A DNA stretch of 64,000 bases, from positions 1 through 64,000 of the forward strand of contig NZ_ALWX01000043.1 of assembly GCF_000297495.1 (NCBI RefSeq). Reading direction: 5' to 3'. Below are positions 1-9,080 of this stretch, piece by piece; within the stretch, counting starts at the first letter, position 1; each line of letters opens with the position of its first letter. The notes beneath the pieces were generated by a model that was not told the origin of the DNA, searched no databases, and saw only the letters and a program-made list of their open reading frames with translations. The DNA is from Janibacter hoylei PVAS-1. Its GTDB lineage: Bacteria; Actinomycetota; Actinomycetes; Actinomycetales; Dermatophilaceae. Both the position numbers and the translations under genes were made by a program.

Positions 1-1233
1 GCGCGGGCACGGGCGCGACGGGTGCCGCCTGCGGGGGGGCGGGGGGCTCCCCCCTTCGCTCGTGGGGACGCCACCGACGTCGAGCCGACGCTCGAGCCGG
101 TCGAGGCGCGCGGCGTACCCAGACTCGCCGGCTGCGGCCGGCAGCAGGACGCGCGCGGCGATGATCTCCAGCTGGACCCGCGGCGAGGTCGCACCGGTCA
201 TCTCGGTGAGGCCGGCGTTGATGATGTCGGCGGCACGGGAGAGCGACGCCGGCCCGAAGGTGGCCGACTGCTGGCGCATGCGGTCGATCTGGTCGCCCGG
301 CAGCCCGCGCAGGATCGCGGCGGCGCCGTCCGGGGCCGCCGCCACGACGATGAGGTCGCGGAACCGCTCGAGCAGGTCCTCGACGAAGCGCCGGGGGTCG
401 AGGCCGGTCTCGATGACCGAGTCGATGACGCGGAAGACGCCGGCGGCGTCGTCGGCGCCGAAGGCCGTCACCGCTGCGTCGAGCAGCTCGCCGTCGGTGA
501 AACCCAGGAGGGCCGCGGCCCGCTCGTAGGTCAGGCCGGACTCGTCGCTCCCTGCCATGAGCTGGTCGAGGACGGACAGCGAGTCACGCACCGACCCGCC
601 ACCGGCCCGCACGACGAAGGAGAGGACACCCGGCTCGACGCGCACTCCCTCGGCGGCGCACAGCTGCTCCATGTACTCCTGCAGCCGCGCTGGCGGGACG
701 AGACGGAAGGGGTAGTGGTGGGTCCGGGAGCGGATCGTGCCGATGACCTTTTCGGGCTCGGTGGTCGCGAAGATGAACTTCACGTGCTCGGGCGGCTCCT
801 CGACGATCTTGAGCAGCGCGTTGAAGCCCTGCGGCGTCACCATGTGCGCCTCGTCGATGATGTAGATCTTGTAGCGGCTCTGCGCGGGGCCGAAGGAGGC
901 CCGCTCGCGCAGGTCACGGGCGTCGTCGACACCGCCGTGGCTCGCGGCGTCGATCTCGATGACGTCGACGGTCCCGGCCCCGCCGCGGGAGAGGGCCGTG
1001 CACGAGTCGCACTGCCCGCACGGGGTGGGCGTCGGCCCCTGCTCGCAGTTGAGGCAGCGGGCCAGGATGCGCGCACTCGTCGTCTTGCCGCACCCACGCG
1101 GCCCGGAGAAGAGGTAGGCGTGGTTGACCCGGCCCGACCGCAGTGCCTGCATGAGCGGATCGGTCACGTGCTCCTGCCCGATGACGTCGGCGAAGGTCTC
1201 GGGGCGGTAGCGGCGGTACAGCGCGGTGCTCAC
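1..1233 (-). CDS. dnaX: DNA polymerase III subunit gamma/tau, 3' end cut by window edge
   Basis: Clamp-loader ATPase that loads the beta sliding clamp at the replication fork. Translation from the GTG at 1233 gives the family N-terminus MSTALYRRYRPETFADVIGQ, a Walker A motif GPRGCGKTT near residue 44, a four-cysteine zinc module (CLNC, then CGQCDSC) and the Walker B stretch IYIIDEAH. About 411 codons are present and the reading frame runs off the left edge. The last 20 or so codons turn Arg-rich (positions 1-45), while another frame there reads QAAPVAPVPA, as expected of the Pro/Ala linker. The frame may therefore be disturbed in the G/C runs at 33-54. The family assignment is certain; the 3' reading is not. 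Confidence 0.96.
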   Translation of the reverse strand, partial: MSTALYRRYRPETFADVIGQEHVTDPLMQALRSGRVNHAYLFSGPRGCGKTTSARILARCLNCEQGPTPTPCGQCDSCTALSRGGAGTVDVIEIDAASHGGVDDARDLRERASFGPAQSRYKIYIIDEAHMVTPQGFNALLKIVEEPPEHVKFIFATTEPEKVIGTIRSRTHHYPFRLVPPARLQEYMEQLCAAEGVRVEPGVLSFVVRAGGGSVRDSLSVLDQLMAGSDESGLTYERAAALLGFTDGELLDAAVTAFGADDAAGVFRVIDSVIETGLDPRRFVEDLLERFRDLIVVAAAPDGAAAILRGLPGDQIDRMRQQSATFGPASLSRAADIINAGLTEMTGATSPRVQLEIIAARVLLPAAAGESGYAARLDRLERRLDVGGVPTSEGGSPPPPRRRHPSRPCPR

Positions 1234-1347
1234 GGGCACGACTCTACGTGCGCACGACGACAGCGAGCTCCCCCGCGACCGCCTGTGGACGACGGCGCCC
1301 GACGGCGCGTCTACGGCGGCAGCGGGAGAGGTCGCTGCGGGACTGCG

Positions 1348-1917
1348 TCAGGAGCGAAGGGAGGCGGTCGCGTCCGTCAGGCGCGTCAGCTGGCGCAGGA
1401 CGTTGCCCAGCTCCTTGGTGCGTCGCTCGGCCGGCGCGAAGACGTCGCCGTCCTCGCGCTGCTCGACCTCGAGCATCGTCGAGAAGGAGACCTGGCCGCG
1501 GACGACGTGCATCTGCGCGTTTGCGAGGATCGTGCGCCAGTGCTCGACCGCACGCACGCCGCCGTCGGCGCCGTAGGAGACGAGAGCGGCACCCTTGTGC
1601 ACCCACTCGGGGTAGAGGACGTCGAAGGCATTCTTCAGCGCGGCCGGCACACCGTGGTTGTACTCGGGCGTGACGAAGACGTAGCCGTCGAACTCGTCGA
1701 TCTTCGCGCTCCAGCGCCGGGTGTTGGGGTTGTCGTACTGCCGCTTCGCGGCGCCGGGGACCGTCGGCTCGTCGAGGAGGACGAGGCCGTAGTCGGCGAG
1801 GTCGACGAGCTCGTACTCGGCGTCGTCACGACCGGCGGCCTGGGCCATGACCCAGTCGGCGACCTGGGCGCCGAAGCGGCCGGGTCGGGTGCTGCCGAGG
1901 ATGATGGCGATCTTCAC
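1348..1917 (-). CDS. NADPH-dependent FMN reductase family protein
   Basis: Small flavodoxin-fold flavin reductase of 189 residues, the usual family length. It starts MKIAIILGSTRPGRFG, the FMN-phosphate-binding loop of the NADPH_dep_FMN_red family, and carries the flavin-binding segment TPEYNHGVPAALKNAFD near residues 83-100. Members reduce FMN, quinones, azo dyes or chromate with NAD(P)H; the substrate here cannot be told. A purine-rich ribosome-binding site (aaggagtccctcc on the minus strand) lies just upstream of the ATG at 1917. The gene stands alone between dnaX and the coiled-coil gene, both on the same strand. Confidence 0.9.
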   Translation of the reverse strand: MKIAIILGSTRPGRFGAQVADWVMAQAAGRDDAEYELVDLADYGLVLLDEPTVPGAAKRQYDNPNTRRWSAKIDEFDGYVFVTPEYNHGVPAALKNAFDVLYPEWVHKGAALVSYGADGGVRAVEHWRTILANAQMHVVRGQVSFSTMLEVEQREDGDVFAPAERRTKELGNVLRQLTRLTDATASLRS

Positions 1918-1954
1918 GGAGGGACTCCTTGGGGCGGTGCAGTCGTGGCGCGGG

Positions 1955-1985
1955 CGGGCCCGCCACCGAGGAGGTGGCGGGCCCG
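1955..1985 (-). terminator. hairpin downstream of the coiled-coil membrane protein gene
   Basis: Inverted repeat with 13-bp arms (cgggcccgccacc and its complement) around a 5-base loop, 12 bases past the stop codon of the minus-strand gene that ends at 1998. No long U tract follows, as is common in high-GC actinobacteria. Confidence 0.55.
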
Positions 1986-1997
1986 CCGTCGTGGGGC

Positions 1998-3035
1998 TCA
2001 GCTGCGGGGCCGACCGTCGCCGCGCAGGTCCTCGACCTTACCGCGCACCTTGTCGAGGAGGCCGGGCTCGGCGTGGTCCCCGCCCGCCCGCTCCTCGGGG
2101 GACAGGTGGTCGGGTCGCTGGCCGCCGGCCGTGGGCTCGACCGTCGGGTCGGCCACGGGTGCTGCCGGCTCGACATCGCGCGCCGGAGCCACGCCGGGGT
2201 CGGACCAACCCGACTCACCCGTCCGCGTCGTCTCGTCGGTGAACGCGTCGTCCCGCGGGGCCTCGGTGAAGGCGTCGTCCCGCGTGGCGGCAGCCGTCGT
2301 GTCCGCCGGGACCGTGTCGCGACGGGAGGGGTCCGACGACTCCCACCCGGGCGCAGCCTCCGGTGCTGGCTCGACCGGCGGAGCGGGCTCGACGGGGTCA
2401 TGCCCCGCCTCGGTCCCGTGAGCAGCGGCGCCAGCGCCGACAGCGCCCGCTCCGACAGTGCCCGCGGCAGCGGTGCCGGCACCGGACGGGCGCAGGTCGC
2501 TGCGGCGCGTCGTGGACTCGTCGACGTCATCGGCGTACGAGTCCTCGGACTCGATCATCCCGTCACGGTCACCTCGCCTATCGACCTCGGCGTCGCGGCG
2601 CACGTCCGCGTCCTCGACGCGGCGTCCTTCGCGGTCCGTCGGCACGTCCGGGTCCTTGACGTCCGCCTCGCGGAGCTTGTCCTCGTAGGAGCGACGGTCC
2701 TCGTCGGCGACGGCGCTCTTGGCCCGGGCCTCCTCCTCGAGGCGCTCGGCGTCGATGCGACGCTGCTCGGCCTCGGCCGCCTTGCGCTCGGCCTCGGCGG
2801 CCTGACGGTCCGCCTCGGCGGCTGCTGCTCGGGCGTCGGCGTCGGTTGCCGCAGCAGTGGCCTCCGACTCGCGGGTGCGGCGCTCTCGCTCGGCGGCCTC
2901 GCGCCGCAGCTGCTCGGCCTCGGCGCGGTCACGCTCGACCCGCTTGGCCTTGGCGCCCTTCGACACTGCCATGACGATGCCGATGATGATGAGCACCAGC
3001 ACGACAGCGATGATGATCCAGATCCAGGTGTCCAT
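1998..3035 (-). CDS. membrane-anchored coiled-coil protein of unknown function
   Basis: No family recognised. The start chosen is the ATG at 3035, preceded by gaggaggggagc, rather than starts further upstream. The 345-residue product begins MDTWIWIIIAVVLVLIIIGI, a single membrane helix near residues 4-24. A Lys/Arg/Glu/Ala-rich coiled coil follows from about residue 30 to 120, full of AEAERKAAEAEQRR-like heptads. The rest is a long acidic, Ala/Gly/Thr/Pro-rich region that looks disordered. Basic residues directly follow the helix, which suggests an outside N-terminus and a cytoplasmic coiled coil. A scaffold role is only a guess. Confidence 0.7.
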   Translation of the reverse strand: MDTWIWIIIAVVLVLIIIGIVMAVSKGAKAKRVERDRAEAEQLRREAAERERRTRESEATAAATDADARAAAAEADRQAAEAERKAAEAEQRRIDAERLEEEARAKSAVADEDRRSYEDKLREADVKDPDVPTDREGRRVEDADVRRDAEVDRRGDRDGMIESEDSYADDVDESTTRRSDLRPSGAGTAAAGTVGAGAVGAGAAAHGTEAGHDPVEPAPPVEPAPEAAPGWESSDPSRRDTVPADTTAAATRDDAFTEAPRDDAFTDETTRTGESGWSDPGVAPARDVEPAAPVADPTVEPTAGGQRPDHLSPEERAGGDHAEPGLLDKVRGKVEDLRGDGRPRS

Positions 3036-3164
3036 GCTCCCCTCCTCGGGGTTGCTGCGGTCGCCGTTGCGATCGCTTGTTGCCAACCTACGAGGATCAC
3101 GCCCGGATTTCGATCGGACGGGTGCATCACATCGAGCGGGCCCGTTGGCACGCCGTGAGCAAGA

Positions 3165-3253
3165 GGACACCCCGCGTACCTGGAAGAGCTCACCTACCCT
3201 TGCTGCATTCCTGCCCTGGGGGAGTTCGGCGAGGTACCACCACGCGGGGTGCC
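3165..3253 (-). ncRNA. ffs: signal recognition particle RNA, small bacterial type (4.5S)
   Basis: The minus strand carries the conserved SRP helix 8 core: GGCAGGAATGCAGCAAGGG, with the GGAA-type tetraloop region and the asymmetric loop that binds Ffh. Flanking arms CACCCCGCG and CGCGGGGTG close the molecule into one long hairpin of about 89 bases. It serves co-translational targeting with Ffh and FtsY. It lies between the coiled-coil gene and tRNA-Ser, all on the minus strand. Ends are judged from the closing stem and may be a few bases off. Confidence 0.93.
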
Positions 3254-3327
3254 GATCGCAGAGTCTACGTCTCCCCCTTCGTCGGCGAAAGTCGGCCCCC
3301 GCCGCGGTCGTCCTCCGACAATGACGA

Positions 3328-3351
3328 AGCCCCGGTCCGCGGACCGGGGCT
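3328..3351 (-). terminator. perfect palindrome downstream of tRNA-Ser(GGA)
   Basis: A 24-bp perfect palindrome (agccccggtccg and its complement) lies 9 bases beyond the 3' end of the minus-strand tRNA gene. It probably ends the tRNA transcript. Confidence 0.5.
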
Positions 3352-3360
3352 CATCGCTGG

Positions 3361-3445
3361 CGGAGGATAGGGGATTCGAACCCCTGAGAGCTTTCACTCA
3401 ACGCGCTTTCCAAGCGCGCGCACTAGGCCACTATGCGAATCCTCC
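3361..3445 (-). tRNA. tRNA-Ser (anticodon GGA)
   Basis: The minus strand folds as a class II tRNA with acceptor GGAGGAT pairing ATCCTCC, discriminator G and a long variable arm typical of serine. The anticodon loop TTGGAAA sits in a CGCGC/GCGCG stem, and the T loop GTTCGAATC is canonical. Length is 85 bases with no encoded CCA. It reads UCC and UCU codons. Confidence 0.97.
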
Positions 3446-3528
3446 GCGGGAGAGATTACCTGAGCACCGCGCCACCTCGAAATCGGGCAGATTTCACTCC
3501 GCCGACACCTGTCGGCGACGATGGCGGC

Positions 3529-3987
3529 ATGGCTCTCCCGTCCCCTCGCCGGCTCTACACGATCGTCGCCACCGCCGAGGCGGTGACGTGGACGCTGCTG
3601 CTCGTCGGCATGTTCCTCAAGTACGTCACCGAGACGACCGAGCTCGGCGTGCGGATCGGCGGCATGCTGCACGGCATCGTCTTCATCGCCTACGTGCTCG
3701 TGACGGTCATCGTGTGGATCGACGCGCGATGGAGCACCAAGCACGGCGTCGTCGCCCTGGTCTCGGCCATCCCGCCCCTCGTCACGCTGTGGACCGAGCG
3801 GTGGCTCGAGCGCGAGGGGCAGCTCGCCGACACGTGGCGGCTGCGGACGAAGGGAGCCGCTGGCACCCCGCTCGAGCGGCTCGTCTCCGGCGCGCTGCGC
3901 CGCCCGGGGCTGGCGGCGCTCGCCCTCGTCGTCGCGGTCGCGGTCCTCACCGGCGTCGCCCTGCTCGTCGGCCCGCCCGTCGGCTGA
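3529..3987 (+). CDS. DUF3817 integral membrane protein
   Basis: A 152-residue protein with the DUF3817 hallmark TIVATAEAVTWTLLLVGMFLKY followed by a TTELGVRIGGMLHGIVF-like segment. Membrane helices lie near residues 11-32, 43-65 and 72-90, with a further helix near the C-terminus (about 128-150). Function is unknown; members are widespread in actinobacteria. The ATG at 3529 begins the conserved region. The gene points towards the leftward lhgO set; its stop codon lies 6 bases from that of lhgO. Confidence 0.85.
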   Translation: MALPSPRRLYTIVATAEAVTWTLLLVGMFLKYVTETTELGVRIGGMLHGIVFIAYVLVTVIVWIDARWSTKHGVVALVSAIPPLVTLWTERWLEREGQLADTWRLRTKGAAGTPLERLVSGALRRPGLAALALVVAVAVLTGVALLVGPPVG

Positions 3988-3993
3988 GCGAGG

Positions 3994-5199
3994 TCACACC
4001 AGCCCGGCGACGACCTCCTCGGCGATCGCCAGGCTGGAGGTCGCAGCCGGCGACGGAGCATTGCGCGCCGCGGTCACCGGCCCCATCCGCTCGATGACGA
4101 AGTCGTCGACAAGCGACCCGTCCCGGCCGACCGCCTGGGCCCGCACCCCCGCGCCGCCGGGCACGAGGTCCGCGTCGGCGAGGCTCGGAACGTAGCGGCG
4201 GGCCGCATCGGCGAAGCGACGCACCGACAGCGAGCCGGCCACCTCCGCAACCCCCGAGCGCCAGTGGCGCGCCGCGACCCCTGCGGAGCCCGGCCAGGTC
4301 ACGGTCTCCAGGAGGTCTCGGGCGTCGACGTCCCGCCAGCGGTAGCCCTCCCGGGACGCTGCCGGCACGGCATTGGGCCCGACGTCGACGGTGCCGTCGA
4401 CCCTCCGGGTCAGGTGGATGCCGAGGAAGGGCAGCCGCGGGTCCGGGACCGGGTAGACGAGTCCGCGCACGAGATCGGACCGCTCGGGCGTCAGTAGGTG
4501 GTACTCCCCGCGGAAGGGCACGATCCGCGGGTCGGCGGAGCCGCCGGCCATGCGGGCGAGCCGGTCGACGTGGAGCCCCCCGCAGAGCACCAGCCGGTCG
4601 GCGGCGAGCCGGGTCCGCTCCCCCGCGTGGTCGACGAGCACCTCCACCCCCGAGCGAAGGGGGCGCATGCCCACCACCTCGTGACCGGTGAGGACCCTCC
4701 CTCCGGCCGAGACCACGTCGACCGCAAGGGCCCGCGCGACGGCAGGGAAGTCGGTGATCGCAGTGGACGGCGAGTGCAGGGCGGCGCGTCCGCGCACGTG
4801 CGGCTCCAGGTCGCGCAGCCCGTCCGGCCCGACCATGGCGGTGCCGGGCACGCCGTTGGCGAGCGAGCGCCGGTGCACCTCGGCCAGTCGGGCCTCGTCG
4901 GCCCGGTCGACGGCGACGACCACCTTGCCCACCTCGACGAAGGGGATGCCCCGCTCGCTCGTGTAGTCGCGCAGCAGCCCGACCCCGCGCCGGCACAGGC
5001 GGGCCTTGAGCGAGCCCGGTGGGTAGTAGACGCCGGCGTGGACGACCCCCGAGTTGTGGCTGCTCTGGTGGGCGGCGACCGTCGGCTCCTTGTCGAGGAC
5101 GACGACCTCGGCGTCGGGCCGGGTCCGCTGCAGCTGGCACGCGGTGGCCAGCCCGAGGAGCCCGGCGCCGACGACGAGGGTGCGCGACGAAGGGGGCAG
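3994..5199 (-). CDS. lhgO: L-2-hydroxyglutarate oxidase (FAD-dependent), probable CTG start
   Basis: Oxidises L-2-hydroxyglutarate to 2-oxoglutarate, passing electrons through FAD to the quinone pool. The 401-residue product has an N-terminal dinucleotide-binding loop (VVGAGLLG, residues 9-16), then HQSSHNSGVVHAGVYYPPGS, nearly identical to the E. coli LhgO (YgaF) signature. A C-terminal AQAVGRDGSLVDDFVIE segment also fits. No ATG, GTG or TTG occurs between the upstream in-frame stop and the FAD loop. The only plausible start is CTG at 5199, six bases after GGGAGGGG and one base after the stop of the WXG100-like gene. The first ATG, at 4932, would remove the FAD site. Family sure, start inferred. 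Confidence 0.88.
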   Translation of the reverse strand: MPPSSRTLVVGAGLLGLATACQLQRTRPDAEVVVLDKEPTVAAHQSSHNSGVVHAGVYYPPGSLKARLCRRGVGLLRDYTSERGIPFVEVGKVVVAVDRADEARLAEVHRRSLANGVPGTAMVGPDGLRDLEPHVRGRAALHSPSTAITDFPAVARALAVDVVSAGGRVLTGHEVVGMRPLRSGVEVLVDHAGERTRLAADRLVLCGGLHVDRLARMAGGSADPRIVPFRGEYHLLTPERSDLVRGLVYPVPDPRLPFLGIHLTRRVDGTVDVGPNAVPAASREGYRWRDVDARDLLETVTWPGSAGVAARHWRSGVAEVAGSLSVRRFADAARRYVPSLADADLVPGGAGVRAQAVGRDGSLVDDFVIERMGPVTAARNAPSPAATSSLAIAEEVVAGLV

Positions 5200-5200
5200 G

Positions 5201-7039
5201 TCAGTCCCCTCCCGTGCCGGTGCTCGTGACGGTGCCGCGGTGACCTCGGGTCGTCCCCGTCACCGCCTGGTAGTCCTGGGCCAGCTGGGTCTGGAACTCG
5301 ACGGGGCCCTTGCTCGACATCGCCCGGAGGATGTCGTCGTCGGACTGGGCGGCGAGCAGGTCGGTGGACGCCCGGTCGACACCGTCGAGACTGCGGGCCT
5401 TGTCGCCGTCACCCTCGACGTACTGGAGGACGTCGTCGGCGCTCCACTTCTGGCTCGTGTCGATGTCGCTGCCCCGGTACCACTCGGGCGACTCGTTGAT
5501 CTTGGTCGCCGCCTGCTCCGCGGCCTGGTAGCGCATGGCCTGGAGATCGGTCGAGGTGAGCGACATCGCGACATTCTGCCGCTGGGTGGGCTCGGCATCG
5601 GAGCCCTGGAAGAAGTTGTACTGCCGGGCCACCTCTGGGTCGACGTCGCGCTCGCGCAGGTAGTAGCTCGAGGCGTCCTGGTCCTTCACGCCGGCGGCGT
5701 CGTAGACGGTGGTGCCGCCGATCTGGGTGCGCCCAGAGTCGCCGGACCACTCGACGGTCTGCCGGCCGTCCGCGTGGTGCTTCGTCAGGCCGCCCGCCTC
5801 CCAGCTGCTGCCGTCGCTCCCGAAGGTCTTGTCCCCGAGCGTGAGGGAGGACCCCGTGGACCGCGACCCGGAAAATGCCTCGACGTCGGCGATGTCGGTC
5901 ACGCCGGCGGCGTCGGCCGACGGCACCTTGCCGAGGATGAGGAATCGGGTGTAGGCGTCCTGCCCTTCGGGGGTCGACAGGTCGAAGGTGACGTCCTTGG
6001 CCGTCCCCTCGGTGAAGGATGAGTCGGCGGACAGGCCGACATTGGCCTTGTCGACGCCGAGACCCACCGAGCTCTTGGCCTTGTCGAAGTCGGCGTCGCC
6101 GACGCGGACGGTCACCTCGTCCCCTTCGCCACGGGAGACCTCGACGTAGCGGTCGATCCCGGACTCCTTGCCCATGCTCGCCATGAGGGCGGAGTACTCG
6201 CCGCCGAGCTCGTGCCCGGTGTACCAGGTGCTGCCGAGGCGGATCGAGGACCCCTCCGGCATGCCCAGGGGGTCGAGGGGGTGGATCGACGTGGGGTCGA
6301 GGCCGTCCGGGCCGGTGACCGACCAGCTCGTCTCGGTGCCGGCGAAGAGCTTGCCGTCGACACCCACCCGACCGACCTTGGCACTCGCCTCGGCGCTGAG
6401 CTCCGCGGTCCCGGCGACGGTGTGGGTCTGCAGGCCTCGCCCCTTGGCGTCGACGCCGGCGTCCGTGGTCGACGCGGTGACGGTGCCCGAGACCTTGACG
6501 TGCTTGCCCTTGGACTCCGACTGCGACACCGAGCCGGTGCCCTCCTCGCGACCGCCGGGCCGCCCGTCGATGATGTTGCGCGGCTCGGCGTCCGGTGGCG
6601 CGTCGTGCCCGCCACGGGGCTTGTCGAGGGCGGCGAGGAGCGGGTTGTCCATGCCGGACCCGCGACCGTCCCCACTGGTGAGCTTGCTGGTGACGTCCTT
6701 GATCTTGTCGATGGCGTCCTGCCGGTCGGGTCGGGTGCTGGTCCCGCCCGACCCGCCGCGGGCGCCGCCGCCGGACCCCTGGGTCTGCTCGTCGGCCTGG
6801 TCGCGCAGCTCGTCCGCCCAGGCGATGATCGTCGACCCGATCGACGCGATCGCCGGGCGGACCTGCGCCACGTCGGCGGCGAGGCTCTCGGCGTCCGGGC
6901 CGCTCCACGAGGCCTCGAGAGCCTGCGCGGCCGGGCCGAGCCTTTCACCGATCTTTTCGATCTGGGCACCGTTGCCGCGCAAGGCTTCTGCGATCCCGCG
7001 CAGTCGCTCGGCATCCGCGCCGTGCGTCACACCGCTCAT
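5201..7039 (-). CDS. large protein with WXG100-like N-terminal domain, paralogue 1
   Basis: 612 residues, function unknown. The start is the ATG at 7039 after gaaggggag. The first 95 residues form a two-helix WXG100-like unit with WSGPD at about residues 46-50, as in ESX secretion substrates, but no C-terminal YxxxD/E tail motif is evident nearby. A Gly/Ser/Thr/Pro linker (to about 130) leads into a 450-residue region rich in Asp, Gly and Ser that looks like beta repeats and recurs in the next gene. The end is helical (LAQDYQAVTG). There is no signal peptide and no recognisable toxin domain. It lies in the same direction as the HerA-like ATPase and is almost contiguous with lhgO downstream. 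Confidence 0.75.
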   Translation of the reverse strand: MSGVTHGADAERLRGIAEALRGNGAQIEKIGERLGPAAQALEASWSGPDAESLAADVAQVRPAIASIGSTIIAWADELRDQADEQTQGSGGGARGGSGGTSTRPDRQDAIDKIKDVTSKLTSGDGRGSGMDNPLLAALDKPRGGHDAPPDAEPRNIIDGRPGGREEGTGSVSQSESKGKHVKVSGTVTASTTDAGVDAKGRGLQTHTVAGTAELSAEASAKVGRVGVDGKLFAGTETSWSVTGPDGLDPTSIHPLDPLGMPEGSSIRLGSTWYTGHELGGEYSALMASMGKESGIDRYVEVSRGEGDEVTVRVGDADFDKAKSSVGLGVDKANVGLSADSSFTEGTAKDVTFDLSTPEGQDAYTRFLILGKVPSADAAGVTDIADVEAFSGSRSTGSSLTLGDKTFGSDGSSWEAGGLTKHHADGRQTVEWSGDSGRTQIGGTTVYDAAGVKDQDASSYYLRERDVDPEVARQYNFFQGSDAEPTQRQNVAMSLTSTDLQAMRYQAAEQAATKINESPEWYRGSDIDTSQKWSADDVLQYVEGDGDKARSLDGVDRASTDLLAAQSDDDILRAMSSKGPVEFQTQLAQDYQAVTGTTRGHRGTVTSTGTGGD

Positions 7040-7138
7040 GACTCCCCTTCGTCCGTGGTGCACCCAGCCTCACCCGCTGGCGGGTCTCCGGCAATGGGGA
7101 GTGGTCCCCGCGGCGGCGCTGTCCCGTGCGGGCGCAGG

Positions 7139-8972
7139 TCAGGCCGAGCGGGCGCTCGTGATGTCGCCGACCGGCCGGACGTAGTTGCCCGTGGCGGTGT
7201 GGTAGTCCCCCGCGAGGTCGCGCTGCACGACCAAGGGTCCGTCGCCGAGCATCAACACCCGCAGCATCTCCTGGTCGCTCTGGGCTCCCAGGATCGTCAT
7301 GGTGGTGTCGCCCGTCGCGATGTCCCGGAGGTCGGTGCCCGCAGTATCCGGATGTTCCTCGAAGTACCGCAGCACGTCCTCGCTGGTCACGTGCCCGTCC
7401 GCCGCGGCCGGGAAGTTCGGGAAGTTCTCGGGGTTGGCGTTGACGATGGATGCGTGGGTGGCGGCAGCCTGGTACCTCATGGTGGCCAGGTCGTCATGGG
7501 TGAAGTTGATGACGACATTTTGATCGTGCGTCGGGGTGACGTCCTCGCCGAGGTAGTTGCGGTTGTACTCAGCCGCTGTGGTCGGGTCCACCCCCTCCAT
7601 GCGGATGTAGTAGGTGTTGTCCTCGACCACCATGTTGCCGTCGGCGTCGAAGCTCGCCGTGCCGCCGACCTGCCTGCCCTGGGCCTCGCCGGTCCAGTCG
7701 AGGGTCGTCGTCCCGTCGGCGTGCGTGCGCTGCACTCCCCCGGCGCCCCACTCCGCGAGCGTGCCGCCGGCAGAGACGTCGCCCGCCGTCATGCTGAGGT
7801 CCACCGACTTCGAGGCGTTGAAGACGGTGAGGTCGGCGACGTCGACGACTCCGGGGGCGTCGGCCGCCGGGGGCTTGCCGATCATCACGTCGTCGAAGGT
7901 CGCGCGCCCTCCCGGGGTGGACATGTCGATCGTCACCTCCCGGGCCGTACCACTCGAGGTCTCGCTGGACGCGCCGGCCTTGACGTTGGCGTCCGGTGTC
8001 CCGAGGCCCAGCTCCGACGAGGACCGCAGGAACTCCGCGTCACCGACCTGGACGACGACCTGGTCACCGTCGCCCCTGCTGATCTCGACATAGCCCTCGG
8101 TGCCGAACTCGTACCCCGCGCCGGCCATGAGGCCGCGGAAGCGGGCCTCCGCGTCGAAGGCGGCGAAGTACTCCTCGCTGAAGCGGACGCTGACGCCGGG
8201 CGGCCAGGACATCGGGTCGTTGGGGTCGATGCTCAGCGGGTCCACCCCGACCGGAGCCGTCACCTCGTAGCTGGCCTCCTTGCCTCCACTGGCGCTGAAG
8301 CCCCCACCCGTCAGGTCGCCTCCGGCCTCGCCGGCGATGCCGGCCTCGGCCCGCACGCTCACCGTCGTCGTCTGGACGCTGCGCCCCTCGGAGTCGACGA
8401 ACTCCCTCGACACCGCCACGGTCTCCGTGCCGGTGACCTGGCCCTTGATGACCTTGCCGCCCTCCACGTCATCGCTGTTCGACACGTATCCGGGCTGCTC
8501 CACCTCCCCCGGGTCGGTCTGGGGTCCGTCGCCGATCGCATTGGTCATCGCACCAGCCGGCAGGTCGAAGGGGGACCGCCCCTCCCCCGAGGTCATCCCC
8601 CCGACCAGGTCGCGGAAGCCCTGCGGCACACCCGTGATGTGCCGGCCACCACGGATGCCCTCGCCGTCACGCGCGCCGGGACGACCGGCGCCGCCCCCCT
8701 TCGCCGGAGCCACGACGCTGCTCGTCCGCCTGATGACGCAGCTGGTCGGCGAAGGCCACGAGGGTCGACCCGGTGCGGGCCATCTCCGGACGCAGGTGGT
8801 CGGTCTGCGCGAGCAGGTACTCCATGTCGGGGCCGCTCCAGGACGCCCGCAGCACGGTCGAGGCGTGCCCACGCGTCTCGCTCAGCTGGCCGATCTGCTC
8901 CGCGTGCCCCCGCATGAGCTCGCTGATCTCGTCGAGCCGATCCGGGTCCGCCCCGCTCGTCACACCGGCCAT
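7139..8972 (-). CDS. WXG100-like large protein, paralogue 2, frameshifted
   Basis: Paralogue of the preceding protein. The N-terminal part (from the ATG at 8972) reads MAGVTSGADPDRLDEISELM and carries WSGPD near residue 46. It then runs out of frame in a six-base G run (minus strand, positions 8694-8699) and stops soon after. The rest, from GGGAGRPGARDGEG to DYHTATG at the C-terminus, is intact in the neighbouring frame and aligns along its length with paralogue 1. Removing one G joins the parts into 610 residues, against 612 for the paralogue. This suggests a sequence error or a very recent mutation. No known family beyond the WXG100-like start. Confidence 0.7.
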
Positions 8973-9080
8973 GCCCCTGCCCTCTCCCTCGCGTCACGTA
9001 CTCGCGGGCATCCTGTCAGGACGGACCACGGCCCGGCGATGGGGAGTGCTCCCCTCCGCCGGGCCGTCCTGTCTGCTGCG

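Noticed and set aside
22-2421. Long plus-strand open frame opposite dnaX, the flavin reductase and the coiled-coil gene
   Set aside because: Its translation is low-complexity and matches no family; the minus strand holds recognisable proteins throughout. Long antisense frames are expected at this G+C.
8694-8699. Programmed ribosomal frameshift in the WXG100-like gene
   Set aside because: Three separate genes show the same one-base excess in C/G runs, which favours a sequence error over programmed shifting.
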